Shown one piece after another: positions 1-9,479 of a stretch of DNA of 64,000 nt. The stretch is from the NCBI GenBank assembly GCA_964573725.1, contig CAZNLJ010000014.1, positions 1-64,000 of the forward strand, in the 5' to 3' direction. The notes below the pieces were generated by a model. The model made no database searches, had not been told where the DNA came from, and was given only the letters and a program-made list of their open reading frames with translations. The position numbers and the translations under genes were made by a program. The DNA comes from UBA6168 sp964573725 (GTDB taxonomy: Bacteria; Bacteroidota; Bacteroidia; Chitinophagales; Saprospiraceae). Position 1 is the stretch's first letter. Every line of letters begins with the position of its first letter.

Positions 1-10
1 GCCTTTTGGA

Positions 11-54
11 CAGGACGGCCGGCGGCGCGCCCAAGCGCGCCGCCGGCCGTCCTG
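11..54. terminator. Perfect 20-bp GC-rich hairpin (terminator-like)
   Basis: Bases 11-30 and 35-54 are exact reverse complements, leaving a four-base loop (CCAA). On the plus strand the stem is followed by ATTAATTTCTT, a weak T-rich tail; on the minus strand the tail reads TCCAAAAGGC. It most likely ends a gene lying left of the window, but could also be an extragenic palindrome. Confidence 0.55.
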
Positions 55-584
55 ATTAATTTCTTGGGCACGGGGCTACGCCCAGCGCCTTTTCCGGTGG
101 GTGTGTAGCGCATCAGCGAGTTTGATGACTAAAAACTAGAGAATATCCATGTTTTGTAATCAATTATTTTGTGTGGTTGAAGTGCGGAAGATGAGTTTGA
201 CGGAAAGGTCCTGGCCCCATCGGAAACCGATGGCTACTTCCGTAGCTATTGATTAGTCCCCAATATGAACGGCCTGTCCATGGAATTCGTGCGGGCCTTC
301 CATCGACCTACCCCCTGCATATCGGAAACCGGTCGGTTATTTCGAAACGATCGGTTGAAGCACGGCCGGTCGCTCCCAGCCGGCGAGCCTGGTCCCGGCG
401 GACCGCTTCGCCCCCTTGTCCGACGGAAAGTACCGGAAACCGCCTTCGTTCCGGGATTCTGCTGCCGCGTCCGAACGACAATCCACTTTTTAGTCTTAAC
501 TTTGGCCAGGCAGCATCAAACGCCGGCTCCGCCGGAAGGGTCTTCCGCGCCTGGCCTTCCCCACCGTACAAATCCTTTTCCGCC
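55..584. other. Non-coding stretch upstream of the first gene
   Basis: No reading frame here resembles a protein. The first part (about 115-260) is AT-richer than its surroundings, as expected of a promoter region. A TAnnTTTG box (TAACTTTG, 497-504) on the plus strand lies 80 bases ahead of the start at 585; no TTG element stands 17-23 bases before it, so it is only a partial promoter match. Confidence 0.4.
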
Positions 585-1178
585 ATGACACCGAAACAAG
601 CTGAGCGACTGCAACTGAAAATCAAACAAATCAAAGCCGCCCTCGCCGCCGATAAACGTCGCTGGGGCGGTTTCCACCACGACGGCAAGGGGCTGCGCTA
701 TCTCCCGCCGGCCCTCTATATCAAGCTCGGCGACTATACGGGCGGCTTGCGCTACCTGAACTGGTTCGCCAAGAATTTTCCCGACGACATCGGCTTCCCC
801 GATTTCCTTTTCGAGGGAACGGTCATCCTCTTCAAGACCGGCCGCTTCAAGGAAGCGGAAAAAATGGCTTGGCAGACCTTCTGCGGCAATACCTACCTGT
901 TCGACAAGTTCTTCGGCCGGCCGGTCGTACCGATCGACAAATACGAATGTATGAACCTGGAAAAGGCGGATTATGTGGAACAATACTTCACCTATTCCCA
1001 CCAGCAGGCCGACCTGAAGGACTTTGCCGCCTGGCTCGAACAGCTGACCGGCTCTGCTTCGTTCTCCACATCCGCCGACTTGTACATCGACCTGCACAAA
1101 CAAATCAATGGGGAAGCGGATATGGACGCCCGGCAGGCCCTCCTGGAAAAAATCCGCCAATTGGAAAAGGAGGGTTAG
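585..1178 (+). CDS. Hypothetical protein, TPR-like helical
   Basis: A 197-residue soluble protein of unknown function. I chose the ATG at 585 because the open frame upstream reads as arginine/proline-rich noise, whereas from here the protein is well composed (MTPKQAERLQLK). It has a charged coiled N-terminus, a middle with helical pairs reminiscent of tetratricopeptide repeats (GGLRYLNWFAKNFPDD, then GRFKEAEKMAW), and a charged C-terminal helix. There is no signal peptide or membrane segment. Its neighbour downstream is 343 bases away, so it is probably a single-gene unit. The function cannot be inferred from context. Confidence 0.72.
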   Translation: MTPKQAERLQLKIKQIKAALAADKRRWGGFHHDGKGLRYLPPALYIKLGDYTGGLRYLNWFAKNFPDDIGFPDFLFEGTVILFKTGRFKEAEKMAWQTFCGNTYLFDKFFGRPVVPIDKYECMNLEKADYVEQYFTYSHQQADLKDFAAWLEQLTGSASFSTSADLYIDLHKQINGEADMDARQALLEKIRQLEKEG

Positions 1179-1521
1179 GGCTCCTGCTCCGTCCGCCCGC
1201 AGTTACGCCGCTGTGCGGGATCACAGGTTATCCCCGATGCCCCGACCGACCGCTTCGGTACGGAAGGTACCCGCCGCTTGTCCATCCCGTCGACCTTCCC
1301 CAGCTTCCTTCCGCCACGCCCGTCTCCAGGTGTCTTCCGGCTTGGGTGTACAACTTTTGTACAGCAGGAATACCGGATGTGCAATGTTTGTACAGCAGGC
1401 TACTTTCCCGGTGGGATTGCTGCCGGGATATATTTACCGCCGTGTCTTTCCCGCCGCTCTGCCCCAGGCTTTCCTTGTCCGGTTCCTGTTCCGACGGCGG
1501 TCATCATCAAACACCTGGCGC
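1179..1521 (+). promoter_or_regulatory. Leader region of the adhesin-like gene with paired direct repeats
   Basis: The 343 bases between two plus-strand genes contain no convincing gene. A 13-base direct repeat, TTTGTACAGCAGG, occurs at 1356-1368 and 1387-1399, exactly 31 bases apart. The first copy overlaps a short palindrome (GTACAA-CTT-TTGTAC, 1348-1362). This arrangement suggests tandem regulator sites on one face of the helix, but no known operator was recognised. Confidence 0.35.
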
Positions 1522-4227
1522 ATGCACGGAAAGAAAGCTGTTGTCGGCCACCGCCTTCTTGTCCGACGGCGGTGCCTAAAGCCCGGAACTGGAAGGAAAC
1601 GCCTGTGTATCGGCCTGGCCTATGCGGCTGTCCTCTTTTGGCCGGTCCGCCCGCTGGTGGCACAGACGCTCTCCGTCACCACCGGTACCAGTTCGACCTC
1701 GGGATGGTCGATTTCCAACCAAACGCTGCTGGTGACGGCCAATTGCACCGTGAACATCGATGAAATCAACAACGCCCTGGCCGCCGGCTCGCTGACCATC
1801 AAGGCCAACGGCAACCTGACCGCCCGGTTCTATACCGGTGCCCACGTCAGTTGTGCGGTCGTCGGCCACGGGCTGACCATCGGAACGCCCACCAATATGG
1901 GGAACATCCAATTCGATGTGGACATTTCCCTCGCCGGCCCAATTTCGGTCATGGGCCAGGAACTCAAACTGTTCGGGAACATCATCACCACCGCCAGCGG
2001 GGACATGCTCTTCCAGGGGCTCGGCAACAACTGGAGCATCCGAACCGGGTCGACCGCGACCATCGGTAAGACGGCCGGAACCGGCGTGCTGACCATGCAG
2101 ACCAACGGCCGCATCAACGACGGGACCAACGCCGCCAGGATCGAAGCGAGCGGGAGTGCCAGGCTGGACGTGGTCATCATCAGCGAAATGGATGCCGGCA
2201 GCAGCGGCGCCTACCCCGTCAGCACCGGTCCCATCACCACCAACGGGGGCCACCTCTGGGTCGGCGGCGGTGCCAAGACCCAAACATGGAACGGCCTCGA
2301 CGTGGGAAGCAGCGGCAGCCCCTCCAGCGCCAACTTCCTGAGCGGGGTCGAAATCACCGGCAATATCTCCACCAACGGCGGGGATATCCTGCTTTGGGGC
2401 CATGTCAGTGAAATCATGCGGAACAACGGGTACGGTGATATCGCCGCCCGGGGTATACACTGGACCGTCGATGCCGGTTCCGGAAACATTACCCTGCTGA
2501 CGCGATACAGCGATTACAAGGATCCCGTCGGCAGGAAAATCAACCTCAAGACCACCGGTACGATCTCCCTCGCTCCCGGAAGCGGAGCTGCCTACGACCT
2601 GTCCGCCCTGTCGGTGGCAGGCACGACCGCCGGCACTGCCTTCACCGGCTCGGATGACCTGTCCGGATTGGTCCTTCCGGAAAAGGACCACATCGGCGAA
2701 CTGGTCATCGGCACCTATGCCGGTACCGGCCTGCCCGGGGATACGGAATACGTTCCGGCCAACCACATACCCACCGTCCTCTCCGCCTCCCTGGACCTGG
2801 CCGGAAACGTGTCCGTCCACGCCAGCGGACTTACGGTGAACCAACACCTGGGCTCCGCCACGGCCGGCGACATCTCGTTGATCGCCGACGCGCTTTCCTT
2901 CGGCTCCGGCATCACCGTCTCCGCCGCCGGCATGTTGACCATCGCCCCGAAAACCACTTCCCTTTCCATCGGAGTCGCCGGTGCCACCGGTACCTTGCAG
3001 GTCCCGGTCTCCTTTTTCTCGAACAACTTCACGGACGGCTTTTCGAACATCCGAATCGGCCGCGACGAGCAGACCGGCGACATTGCCATCGGCGCCTTCA
3101 ACCTGCAGGACGACCTTTCCTTCCAAACCAACGGTGACCTGACCCTCGAGGGGATACCGGTCCTCGGCAGCAGCGATGTCACCTTGGGGACAGCCATCCA
3201 GGCCGTCAACCTGGGTTCTCCCGCCAATTATTTCCAAACGGACGGGGCGGGGGCGGTCATCCGGTCCGTCGACAACGGGTCGACCCGGTTGTTCCCCGTC
3301 GGCAGGGCCGCCTACAACCCCGTTTCCATAGCGAACAAGGCCGGTGCCGCGGATATCTTCTCCGCCCGGGTCTTTGATGCCGTCTTCCAGAACGGAAGTT
3401 CGGGCACCCAGACCACGGCCCCCCATGTGTCGGTGACCTGGGATATCCACAAGTCCAATCCGAACAGCGGTGCCGGCGTCGATTTCGAATTCGGCTGGCA
3501 CAGCTTCCAGGAATCGGGCCCCATATCCAGCCATCAGTTGAACCATCACGACGGCATCGGTTGGGAATTCGCCGCCGGCTCTTCGCTCCCCCCTTCAGGT
3601 ACCGATTTCAAGACCATGCTGCACGCCGGTTACACGGGGCCGTTCTCCCCCTTCGCCATCGGTCAGACCGGCACGGCCTTGCCCGCCACGCTGCTGGCCC
3701 TTCGGGCGGAATGTCTGGGGAAAGGTGTCCGGTTGTCCTGGCAAACCGCTGCGGGAACCGACACCCGGCATATGGAGGTGATGCGCTCCGACGACGGGTT
3801 GCATTGGCACTTGCTGGCCACGGTGGCGGCCGTCGGCACCACCGACCGGCCGACCGATTACCTGTTCACCGATTCCGGACCTTTGACCGGTGGACCAGCC
3901 TATTACCGCCTGAGTATGGTGGACCTGGACGGCAGGTTCGAATTCAGCCCGGTTGCAACGGCGAATTGTGACCGTCCCTTCGGGTCGGTCTCCTACTTTC
4001 CCAATCCGGCATACGACAAGGTGACCATCCGTTTCGTTTATCACCGGGACCGGATCCTGGACTGGGTCATCGCCGGCGCCGCCACGGGGCAGGTGGTCTT
4101 CCGCCGGAAAATGCCTGTCATTGCGGGCGACAATATCCTGGATCTGCCGCTCCCGGAGCTGCCGGGCGGGTCGTATTACATCCGGTCCGCCGCCACCGGT
4201 CCCGTACCCTTGCTGATCTGCCGATGA
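1522..4227 (+). CDS. Secreted adhesin-like protein with T9SS type A sorting domain
   Basis: A 901-residue exported protein. From the ATG at 1522 there is a basic n-region of about 28 residues, a hydrophobic stretch (CIGLAYAAVLFWPVRPLVA) and a likely cleavage before QTLS. The body is rich in Gly, Thr, Ser and Asn with short repeated beta strands of the filamentous-haemagglutinin kind (ISTNGGDILLWG, TGTISLAPGSGA), suggesting a right-handed beta-helix. About 85 residues at the C-terminus begin with YFPNPAYDKVTIRF and end with a glycine turn and a final strand, the signature of a T9SS type A sorting domain. It is probably released or anchored at the outer membrane through T9SS. Earlier in-frame ATGs exist (such as 1384), so the start is moderately sure. 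The ligand is unknown. Confidence 0.8.
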   Translation: MHGKKAVVGHRLLVRRRCLKPGTGRKRLCIGLAYAAVLFWPVRPLVAQTLSVTTGTSSTSGWSISNQTLLVTANCTVNIDEINNALAAGSLTIKANGNLTARFYTGAHVSCAVVGHGLTIGTPTNMGNIQFDVDISLAGPISVMGQELKLFGNIITTASGDMLFQGLGNNWSIRTGSTATIGKTAGTGVLTMQTNGRINDGTNAARIEASGSARLDVVIISEMDAGSSGAYPVSTGPITTNGGHLWVGGGAKTQTWNGLDVGSSGSPSSANFLSGVEITGNISTNGGDILLWGHVSEIMRNNGYGDIAARGIHWTVDAGSGNITLLTRYSDYKDPVGRKINLKTTGTISLAPGSGAAYDLSALSVAGTTAGTAFTGSDDLSGLVLPEKDHIGELVIGTYAGTGLPGDTEYVPANHIPTVLSASLDLAGNVSVHASGLTVNQHLGSATAGDISLIADALSFGSGITVSAAGMLTIAPKTTSLSIGVAGATGTLQVPVSFFSNNFTDGFSNIRIGRDEQTGDIAIGAFNLQDDLSFQTNGDLTLEGIPVLGSSDVTLGTAIQAVNLGSPANYFQTDGAGAVIRSVDNGSTRLFPVGRAAYNPVSIANKAGAADIFSARVFDAVFQNGSSGTQTTAPHVSVTWDIHKSNPNSGAGVDFEFGWHSFQESGPISSHQLNHHDGIGWEFAAGSSLPPSGTDFKTMLHAGYTGPFSPFAIGQTGTALPATLLALRAECLGKGVRLSWQTAAGTDTRHMEVMRSDDGLHWHLLATVAAVGTTDRPTDYLFTDSGPLTGGPAYYRLSMVDLDGRFEFSPVATANCDRPFGSVSYFPNPAYDKVTIRFVYHRDRILDWVIAGAATGQVVFRRKMPVIAGDNILDLPLPELPGGSYYIRSAATGPVPLLICR

Positions 4228-4365
4228 CCCGGTGGGTGCCGTCCTGTCCGGTAGCATGCCCCGGTGCTCCGGGCCGGCAGGGCACCGTCCGAACCGCCCC
4301 GTGCAGGTAGGCATGCTGCGCCTGCCTGCCTGCATCCGGAACGTCCCCTTACCCCGGTCTTATGC

Positions 4366-6219
4366 TCAACGCCGGACTTCCACGATCATCGCCTGTTTCG
4401 GCCCCACCACCAACCGGTCGTCGAGGACCAGTTCCGTCTCCGTCAGGATTTCCCGGCCTGCGGAAGCACCGGCCAGCAATTCCGCAAACGGCGCCAGGTC
4501 GACCGACTGCCGGTCCGCCGATTTGTTGAGCACCACCATGACCTGTTGTTTGTCGTCGTAACGGAAGTAGACGTAAACCCCTTCCCGCGGCGCGAAGTGC
4601 ACCAGCTTCCCCGCATGGACGGCGGTCGCCGTCTTGCGCCACTGCAGGAGTTTCCTAAAAAAGGCCTGCATCTCCTGCTGCGTCCGGCTCAGTCCCTTCC
4701 CGCTGAAGGCATCGACCCGGTCACCCGGCCAGCCGCCCGGAAAGTCGCTCCGGATATGGCCGTGGCTGTCGTCACCTTTGTTGGACATCAGCACCTCCGT
4801 ACCGTAATAGAATTGGGGCGTCCCCCGCATGGTGGCGAAATAGGCGACCGCCATTTTCAGCAGGTCGACATCCTCCCCCAGTTGGGTCAGGATCCGGGAC
4901 ATATCGTGGTTGTCCGGGAAGATGACGTGGCGGTAGGGGTCGGCGTATGCCGCGTCGTAGGAAAGCGTTTCATACAGGTTGACCCAGCCGGCATTCCAGC
5001 TTTCCTCCGCCACCAATGCCTTTGCGAGGGCATTTTGCAAGGGGAAATCCAGCAGGCCCGGCAGGCAGGAAGTGTATCCGTCCGGGTTTTGCTTCCCGCG
5101 CTGCCAGTACGCCAGGGTCAGCGGCTGCAGGCTCCATTCCTCCCCGCACATGTTGAAATGGGGATATTCCGCCATCACGGCGCAGGACCAGGCGGCCATG
5201 AAATCCTTGTCCGAATACGGGTAGGTATCCATGCGGATGCCGGCGAGGCCCAGGTATTCTATCCACCAGATGGAATGTTGGATGAGGTAGGTGGCCAATT
5301 CCGGCTGGCCTTGGTTGAGGTCGGGCATGGTGGGAACGAACCAGCCGTCCGAGAAGCGGCGGGTATCATAGGCGGAGGCATAGGGATCCTGCCAGGTGGT
5401 GCGGCGATGGTTGGTCTCGAAGAAATCGTCCGGCCGGTGGACCCAATCCTCCGAAGGCAGGTCCTGCATCCACCAATGGCCGGAGCCGCAATGGTTCATG
5501 ATCATGTCCATGACCAGGCGGATACCTTTGGCCCGCGCCTTGTCCGCGAGTTCGCGATATTCCGCGTTGGTGCCGAAGCGGGCATCGACGCGGTAGAAAT
5601 CCGTGGTGGCGTAGCCATGGTAGGAGGCCTCGGGCTGGTTGTTCTCCAGGATGGGATTGAGCCACAAGGCGGTATATCCCAGGTCCGCGAAATAATCCAG
5701 GTGTTCGATGATGCCCCGGATATCGCCACCATGCCGGCCCCATTTGTTTTGGCGGTCCAGCCGGTCGGGCATGCCCTCGACATTGTCGTTTCCGGGGTCG
5801 CCGTTGGCAAAGCGGTCGGGGGTGACCAGGCACAGGACATCGGCATTGCCGTATCCTTGGAGTGTCTTCCTGTCGGGCTCCCGCGCCCAGAGGGGATACT
5901 CGTAAGCGGTTACCGCTTGACCGGCGGCATTCACGAATTCGATCTTCACATCGCCGGGAGGCGCATCCGGGCTGATTTCCAGGTAGAGGAAACGGTAACG
6001 GTCGTTCGGGAGGGTGACGGTCCGGCGCAGGGTGACGCCGGGGTATTCCACCCGGGGCCGGAGGGTACCGATACCTGGGCCATACACCATGAGTTGCAGT
6101 TCTGATCGCTGCATGCCGACCCACCAATTCGGGGGTTCCACCCTTTCGATGGATTGGGAGCGGACGGTCAGGGCAAGCAGCAGGAAAAGAAGCCCGGGGA
6201 GGAAAATCCGATGATGCAT
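4366..6219 (-). CDS. Secreted GH13 alpha-glucan hydrolase (cyclomaltodextrinase/neopullulanase type)
   Basis: A 617-residue alpha-amylase-family enzyme that should hydrolyse alpha-1,4 glucans, cyclodextrins or pullulan. The ATG at 6219 gives a clean signal peptide (MHHRIFLPGLLFLLLALTV, cleaved near RSQS). Residues of about 25-115 form an N-terminal beta-sandwich typical of cyclomaltodextrinases, followed by the TIM barrel. Conserved GH13 regions are visible: region I DMIMNHCG, region II GIRMDTYPY with nucleophile Asp331, region III GEEW with acid/base Glu360, and region IV FPDNHD with Asp439. The last 80 or so residues form the C-terminal beta domain. Length fits SusA-like neopullulanases. 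It stands alone, 279 bases downstream of the ABC operon, with no SusC/SusD pair beside it. Substrate preference is inference. Confidence 0.92.
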   Translation of the reverse strand: MHHRIFLPGLLFLLLALTVRSQSIERVEPPNWWVGMQRSELQLMVYGPGIGTLRPRVEYPGVTLRRTVTLPNDRYRFLYLEISPDAPPGDVKIEFVNAAGQAVTAYEYPLWAREPDRKTLQGYGNADVLCLVTPDRFANGDPGNDNVEGMPDRLDRQNKWGRHGGDIRGIIEHLDYFADLGYTALWLNPILENNQPEASYHGYATTDFYRVDARFGTNAEYRELADKARAKGIRLVMDMIMNHCGSGHWWMQDLPSEDWVHRPDDFFETNHRRTTWQDPYASAYDTRRFSDGWFVPTMPDLNQGQPELATYLIQHSIWWIEYLGLAGIRMDTYPYSDKDFMAAWSCAVMAEYPHFNMCGEEWSLQPLTLAYWQRGKQNPDGYTSCLPGLLDFPLQNALAKALVAEESWNAGWVNLYETLSYDAAYADPYRHVIFPDNHDMSRILTQLGEDVDLLKMAVAYFATMRGTPQFYYGTEVLMSNKGDDSHGHIRSDFPGGWPGDRVDAFSGKGLSRTQQEMQAFFRKLLQWRKTATAVHAGKLVHFAPREGVYVYFRYDDKQQVMVVLNKSADRQSVDLAPFAELLAGASAGREILTETELVLDDRLVVGPKQAMIVEVRR

Positions 6220-6498
6220 AACAGGAAATGGTTTGGATGACAGGAATCGGGAATCCGGGAGTGGACCGCCGGCCGGCAGCTCGGATCCCATCGACGGGGC
6301 CTCAAGATACCACCAATTTCTTGTCCGCAAAAGGAAGCGGACAGCTTTTCCCGCCCATGGCGGCCGGTTGTCCCCGGCGGGGGCGTCATCTTGCGACCGG
6401 TGCGCCGATAAAGGAGGCGGTCGAAGGGCCAATTCCAGGGTATCCCGCTCGTACGCGGGGGCCATCGGGGCGGGCGACATATGCGTTTTCCGGTCCTG

Positions 6499-7221
6499 TC
6501 AGTCCTCCAGTCCTTTCCAGAATGCCAATTCCGCTTCCACCCCGGTGCGCGGATCCCGGACAAAATCGGCTTTGGACGCATATTTGTGGAGGGTGCCGTC
6601 CGCCATCAGCGCGATTTCGTCGCCCAGCAGCAGGGCTTCCTTGCGGTCGTGGGTGACGAACAAGGTGGTGGTGCCGGCGGCGGCGACCATGTTCCGCAGG
6701 AGTTGTTGCATGGCGGCACGGGTTTCCGGATCGAGGGCGGCGAAGGGCTCGTCGAGCAGCAGCACCATCGGCCGGACGACGAGTGCCCGTCCGAAGGCGA
6801 CCCGCTGCCGTTGTCCGCCGGACAGCTGCCCGGGCATCTTGCCGCCGAGTCCGGCGAGATCCAGTTGGTCGAGCATGTCCGTGGTGACCCGTCGGATCTC
6901 CGATTCCGGCATGTGGCGCAGCCGCAATCCGAAAGCGACATTTTCGAAGACATCGAGGTGGGGGAACAGCAGCGGTTCCTGATAGAGGTAGACGATGTTC
7001 CGCCGATGGGCGGGCACCCCGTCCAATACCCGTCCGCCGAGCCGCACCGTACCCTTGTCGGCGGTCTCCAACCCGGCGAGAATCTTGAGCAGGGTCGTCT
7101 TGCCACTGCCGGAACGGCCGAGCACGCTCCACAACCGGTTTGCTTCCAGGGAGAAGGACAGCTGCCGGAGGACCGCTTCCGATCCGAACGATTTGGACAG
7201 GTTTTCTGCTTCGAGCCACAT
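6499..7221 (-). CDS. ABC transporter ATP-binding protein (YnjD-like)
   Basis: A 240-residue ATPase subunit that powers the importer encoded with the two permeases upstream. Walker A is GRSGSGKTT (residues about 35-43), the signature LSGGQRQR (about 134-141), Walker B VLLLDEPFAALD, and the H-loop FVTHDRKEA. The family resemblance is to the ATPases of YnjBCD, thiamine, iron and polyamine importers. The start lies three bases after the stop of the second permease gene, so translation is probably coupled. It is the last gene of the operon. Confidence 0.93.
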   Translation of the reverse strand: MWLEAENLSKSFGSEAVLRQLSFSLEANRLWSVLGRSGSGKTTLLKILAGLETADKGTVRLGGRVLDGVPAHRRNIVYLYQEPLLFPHLDVFENVAFGLRLRHMPESEIRRVTTDMLDQLDLAGLGGKMPGQLSGGQRQRVAFGRALVVRPMVLLLDEPFAALDPETRAAMQQLLRNMVAAAGTTTLFVTHDRKEALLLGDEIALMADGTLHKYASKADFVRDPRTGVEAELAFWKGLED

Positions 7222-7224
7222 GTT

Positions 7225-7983
7225 TCAACCATTTTTAAACAATACCCGCTTGTTTGCCCAAAGCAACAGCAGGGGAGGCAGGACGAGCAGGATGCCGGCC
7301 ACCGCGGCATGGAACAGGTTCGCCTCACCGATATATTCGAATACCCGGACGGTCAGCGTCCGCACCTTCCCGATGCCGATGAGGGACGTGAGGCCGTACT
7401 CGAACCACGAGATGAGGAAGGTCTGGAAGAAGCAGGTCCGCAGTGCTCCCGCGGCCACCGGCAGCAGCACCCGTCGGAATGTCTGCCGGTCGTTTCCGCC
7501 GAGTGTGGCGGAAAGTTGCGCCATCGACCGCATCCGTTCGTTCCAGAACCCGGTGAAGAAGAGTACGCCGAACGGATACGCCAGGAACAATTGCGCCAAC
7601 AGCACCCCTGCCGTGCCACCCGCCAGCCCTACCCGGAGAAAATGATACTGCAAGGTGGCGGCCAGCAGCACCGGGGCGAAGACGTACGGGAGGTAGGCGG
7701 CCACCAGCAACTGGTGGCGCCGCGGATGATAGGCGATGTGTCGGGCCGTCAGGAAACCGAGCCCGGTGGCCGTGGCTGCGACGGCGACCGAAATCCCGAG
7801 CGACAACCCGACGCTCCGACCCAGGCCGGACGATACCGACAAGAGCAGCTGCCAGTGGGACGTCGTCCAGCCCGCCGGCAATACCGACGGGAAACGCCAT
7901 GCTTGCCCGAAGGAGAGCATCGCCAGGAATACAAACGGGAACAACACCGCAACGGCCAGGATAGTCTTGGTCAACTTCCTCAT
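7225..7983 (-). CDS. ABC transporter permease, second membrane subunit (YnjC-like)
   Basis: A 252-residue inner-membrane permease with about six transmembrane helices, starting with TILAVAVLFPFVFLAMLSF. It belongs to the binding-protein-dependent transport family; the EAA-like cytoplasmic loop is recognisable around LSATLGGNDRQTFRRVLLPVAAG. I chose the ATG at 7983 because it overlaps the stop of the preceding permease in an ATGA (7980-7983), the usual mark of coupled translation. Together with its upstream partner it would form the membrane channel. Confidence 0.9.
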   Translation of the reverse strand: MRKLTKTILAVAVLFPFVFLAMLSFGQAWRFPSVLPAGWTTSHWQLLLSVSSGLGRSVGLSLGISVAVAATATGLGFLTARHIAYHPRRHQLLVAAYLPYVFAPVLLAATLQYHFLRVGLAGGTAGVLLAQLFLAYPFGVLFFTGFWNERMRSMAQLSATLGGNDRQTFRRVLLPVAAGALRTCFFQTFLISWFEYGLTSLIGIGKVRTLTVRVFEYIGEANLFHAAVAGILLVLPPLLLLWANKRVLFKNG

Positions 7984-8840
7984 ATCCACTTTGATTTTCC
8001 GGACCGTTGCCGCAGGATGCGCCACACGACCGCCACGACCAAGCCCAGGTAAAGGACCCCCATGACAAACGCCTGCGGCCGGTCGGCCAGGTCGTATCGC
8101 TGCAACTTACGGATAATCAGCACGGATATCATCTGCGGCGACTGGCTCCCCAGCAACAGGGGGATCTCATAACTGCCCAGTACGAACAGGAAATACAACA
8201 CCAGGGTCGGAAACGACTGCCGCAACAGCACCGGAATGACCACGCGGCGGACGACCTGCCGGGGTGAGGCTCCCATCGTCGCGGCCAGTTGCGCATAAGC
8301 ATAGAGCCGCTCGCTATGGTACAGGTTGGTGAACAACAGGATGAAAAAAGGGGTCGCCATACACACATGGGCGACGAGGATACCGATTCCCCAAGGGTCG
8401 TTGACCCATCCGGGAAAGTCCGCCATGTCGTCGATCAAACCCGACCGGTAGGCGATCCGGGAAATAAGCCCCGCACCGGACAAGGTGTGAAAGACCAGAA
8501 AGGCCACTACCAAGGCCGGCAAGGTGAGCGGCAAGTGAACCAGCCAGGACAGGCTACCCCGCCGCCATCGCTCCGCCCCCCCCGAAACGGCCGCCAGGGC
8601 CCATCCCAGCGACAAGCCGATGCCGAGTGCCGCCACCACCGCGCTGAAACCGAGCGACCGCCACCACTCGCCACCCGTCCATACCGCTTTCCAGTGCGAA
8701 AGGGTGAAGCCTTCCGCTCCGATGCCCGCCAGTCCGGTGCTTTGCAACAAGGCATAGCCGCTCCCAAACGCCAAAGGCAAGGCCGTCAGGATGAAATAGA
8801 GGGCGAGACTGCCGGATCCGTGCTTGTGTCCTGGTTTCAT
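7980..8840 (-). CDS. ABC transporter permease, first membrane subunit (YnjC-like)
   Basis: A 286-residue inner-membrane permease beginning at the ATG at 8840 (an in-frame TTG at 8849 is less likely). A hydrophobic helix (LALYFILTALPLAFGSG) opens the protein, followed by a periplasmic loop and further helices. The EAA-like loop is visible as LAATMGASPRQVVRRVVIPVLL. In E. coli YnjC is a single protein with two such halves; here the two halves are separate genes. It follows the DUF2064 glycosyltransferase gene after 36 bases and overlaps the next permease by four. The transported substrate is unknown. Confidence 0.9.
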   Translation of the reverse strand: MKPGHKHGSGSLALYFILTALPLAFGSGYALLQSTGLAGIGAEGFTLSHWKAVWTGGEWWRSLGFSAVVAALGIGLSLGWALAAVSGGAERWRRGSLSWLVHLPLTLPALVVAFLVFHTLSGAGLISRIAYRSGLIDDMADFPGWVNDPWGIGILVAHVCMATPFFILLFTNLYHSERLYAYAQLAATMGASPRQVVRRVVIPVLLRQSFPTLVLYFLFVLGSYEIPLLLGSQSPQMISVLIIRKLQRYDLADRPQAFVMGVLYLGLVVAVVWRILRQRSGKSKWI

Positions 8841-8876
8841 CGCATCCAATTTGCCGGCACGGTGGGCCGGTCGGAA

Positions 8877-9473
8877 TCAATCGGGCAAGTGCCAGCCATG
8901 CCGGACCCAATCCGCCGCCTCGTCGATGTCGGCCAGCCGGGGCAGGACGAGGTGCGTCTTTCCCGTCCGGCGGATGGCTTCCACGGTTTGGGCAAAGACC
9001 GCGGACGTGCTCCAGCTGATCTCCCGGAAGACGGCGGGAGCGGGTTCGCGCATGCCCAGGAGGTAATACCCGCCGTCTTCCGCAGGACCGATGGTGAAGT
9101 CGTGCCCGGACAGTCCTTCGAACGCTTCCTGCAGGATTTCGCGCCGGAGACCGGGAATGTCGCTGCCCACGAGGACGACCCTGCGGTGGTGCCGGAGGGC
9201 GGCGTCGAAAGCGGCCTCCATCCGAAGGCCCAAATCGCCGGACACTTGCAGGCATTTGTGATACCGGTCGGCGGGCCAGCTGTCGTCATCCGGCAGGAAG
9301 TCGCTGTAGTACAGGTATTTGTCCACAGCCAAGGGATCCGTCAGCTCCCGGAGCCGGTCCAGCAGGGCCTGGTAGATCCGAAGGGCCGTTCGGGGCCCCA
9401 GGGAAGCGGCCAAGCGTGTCTTGACCTGTCCGTAGACAGGGTTCCGGATAAAAAGAAGGAGGGCATCCCGCAT
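8877..9473 (-). CDS. TIGR04282/DUF2064 family glycosyltransferase
   Basis: A 198-residue cytoplasmic protein of the family annotated as arsenosugar-biosynthesis glycosyltransferase (DUF2064, GT-A fold, related to molybdenum-cofactor and sugar nucleotidyltransferases). Family marks are the N-terminal FIRNPVYGQVKTRLA, the central VLVGSDIPGL, and GPAEDGGYYLLGM followed by ISWSTSAVFAQT. The length is normal. It sits six bases after the stop of the binding-protein gene and 36 before the first permease, so it lies inside the ABC operon. No arsenic genes (arsM, arsS) are nearby, so the arsenosugar name should not be taken literally. Confidence 0.88.
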   Translation of the reverse strand: MRDALLLFIRNPVYGQVKTRLAASLGPRTALRIYQALLDRLRELTDPLAVDKYLYYSDFLPDDDSWPADRYHKCLQVSGDLGLRMEAAFDAALRHHRRVVLVGSDIPGLRREILQEAFEGLSGHDFTIGPAEDGGYYLLGMREPAPAVFREISWSTSAVFAQTVEAIRRTGKTHLVLPRLADIDEAADWVRHGWHLPD

Positions 9474-9479
9474 GGCGGA

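Noticed and set aside
1576..3549. A 657-codon open frame on the minus strand
   Set aside because: It lies opposite the adhesin-like T9SS gene, has a Gly/Asp/Val-rich composition typical of an antisense frame in GC-rich DNA, and shows no domain.
8877..9473. Arsenosugar biosynthesis as the role of the DUF2064 gene
   Set aside because: The name comes from the family label; no arsM, arsS or other arsenic gene is nearby.
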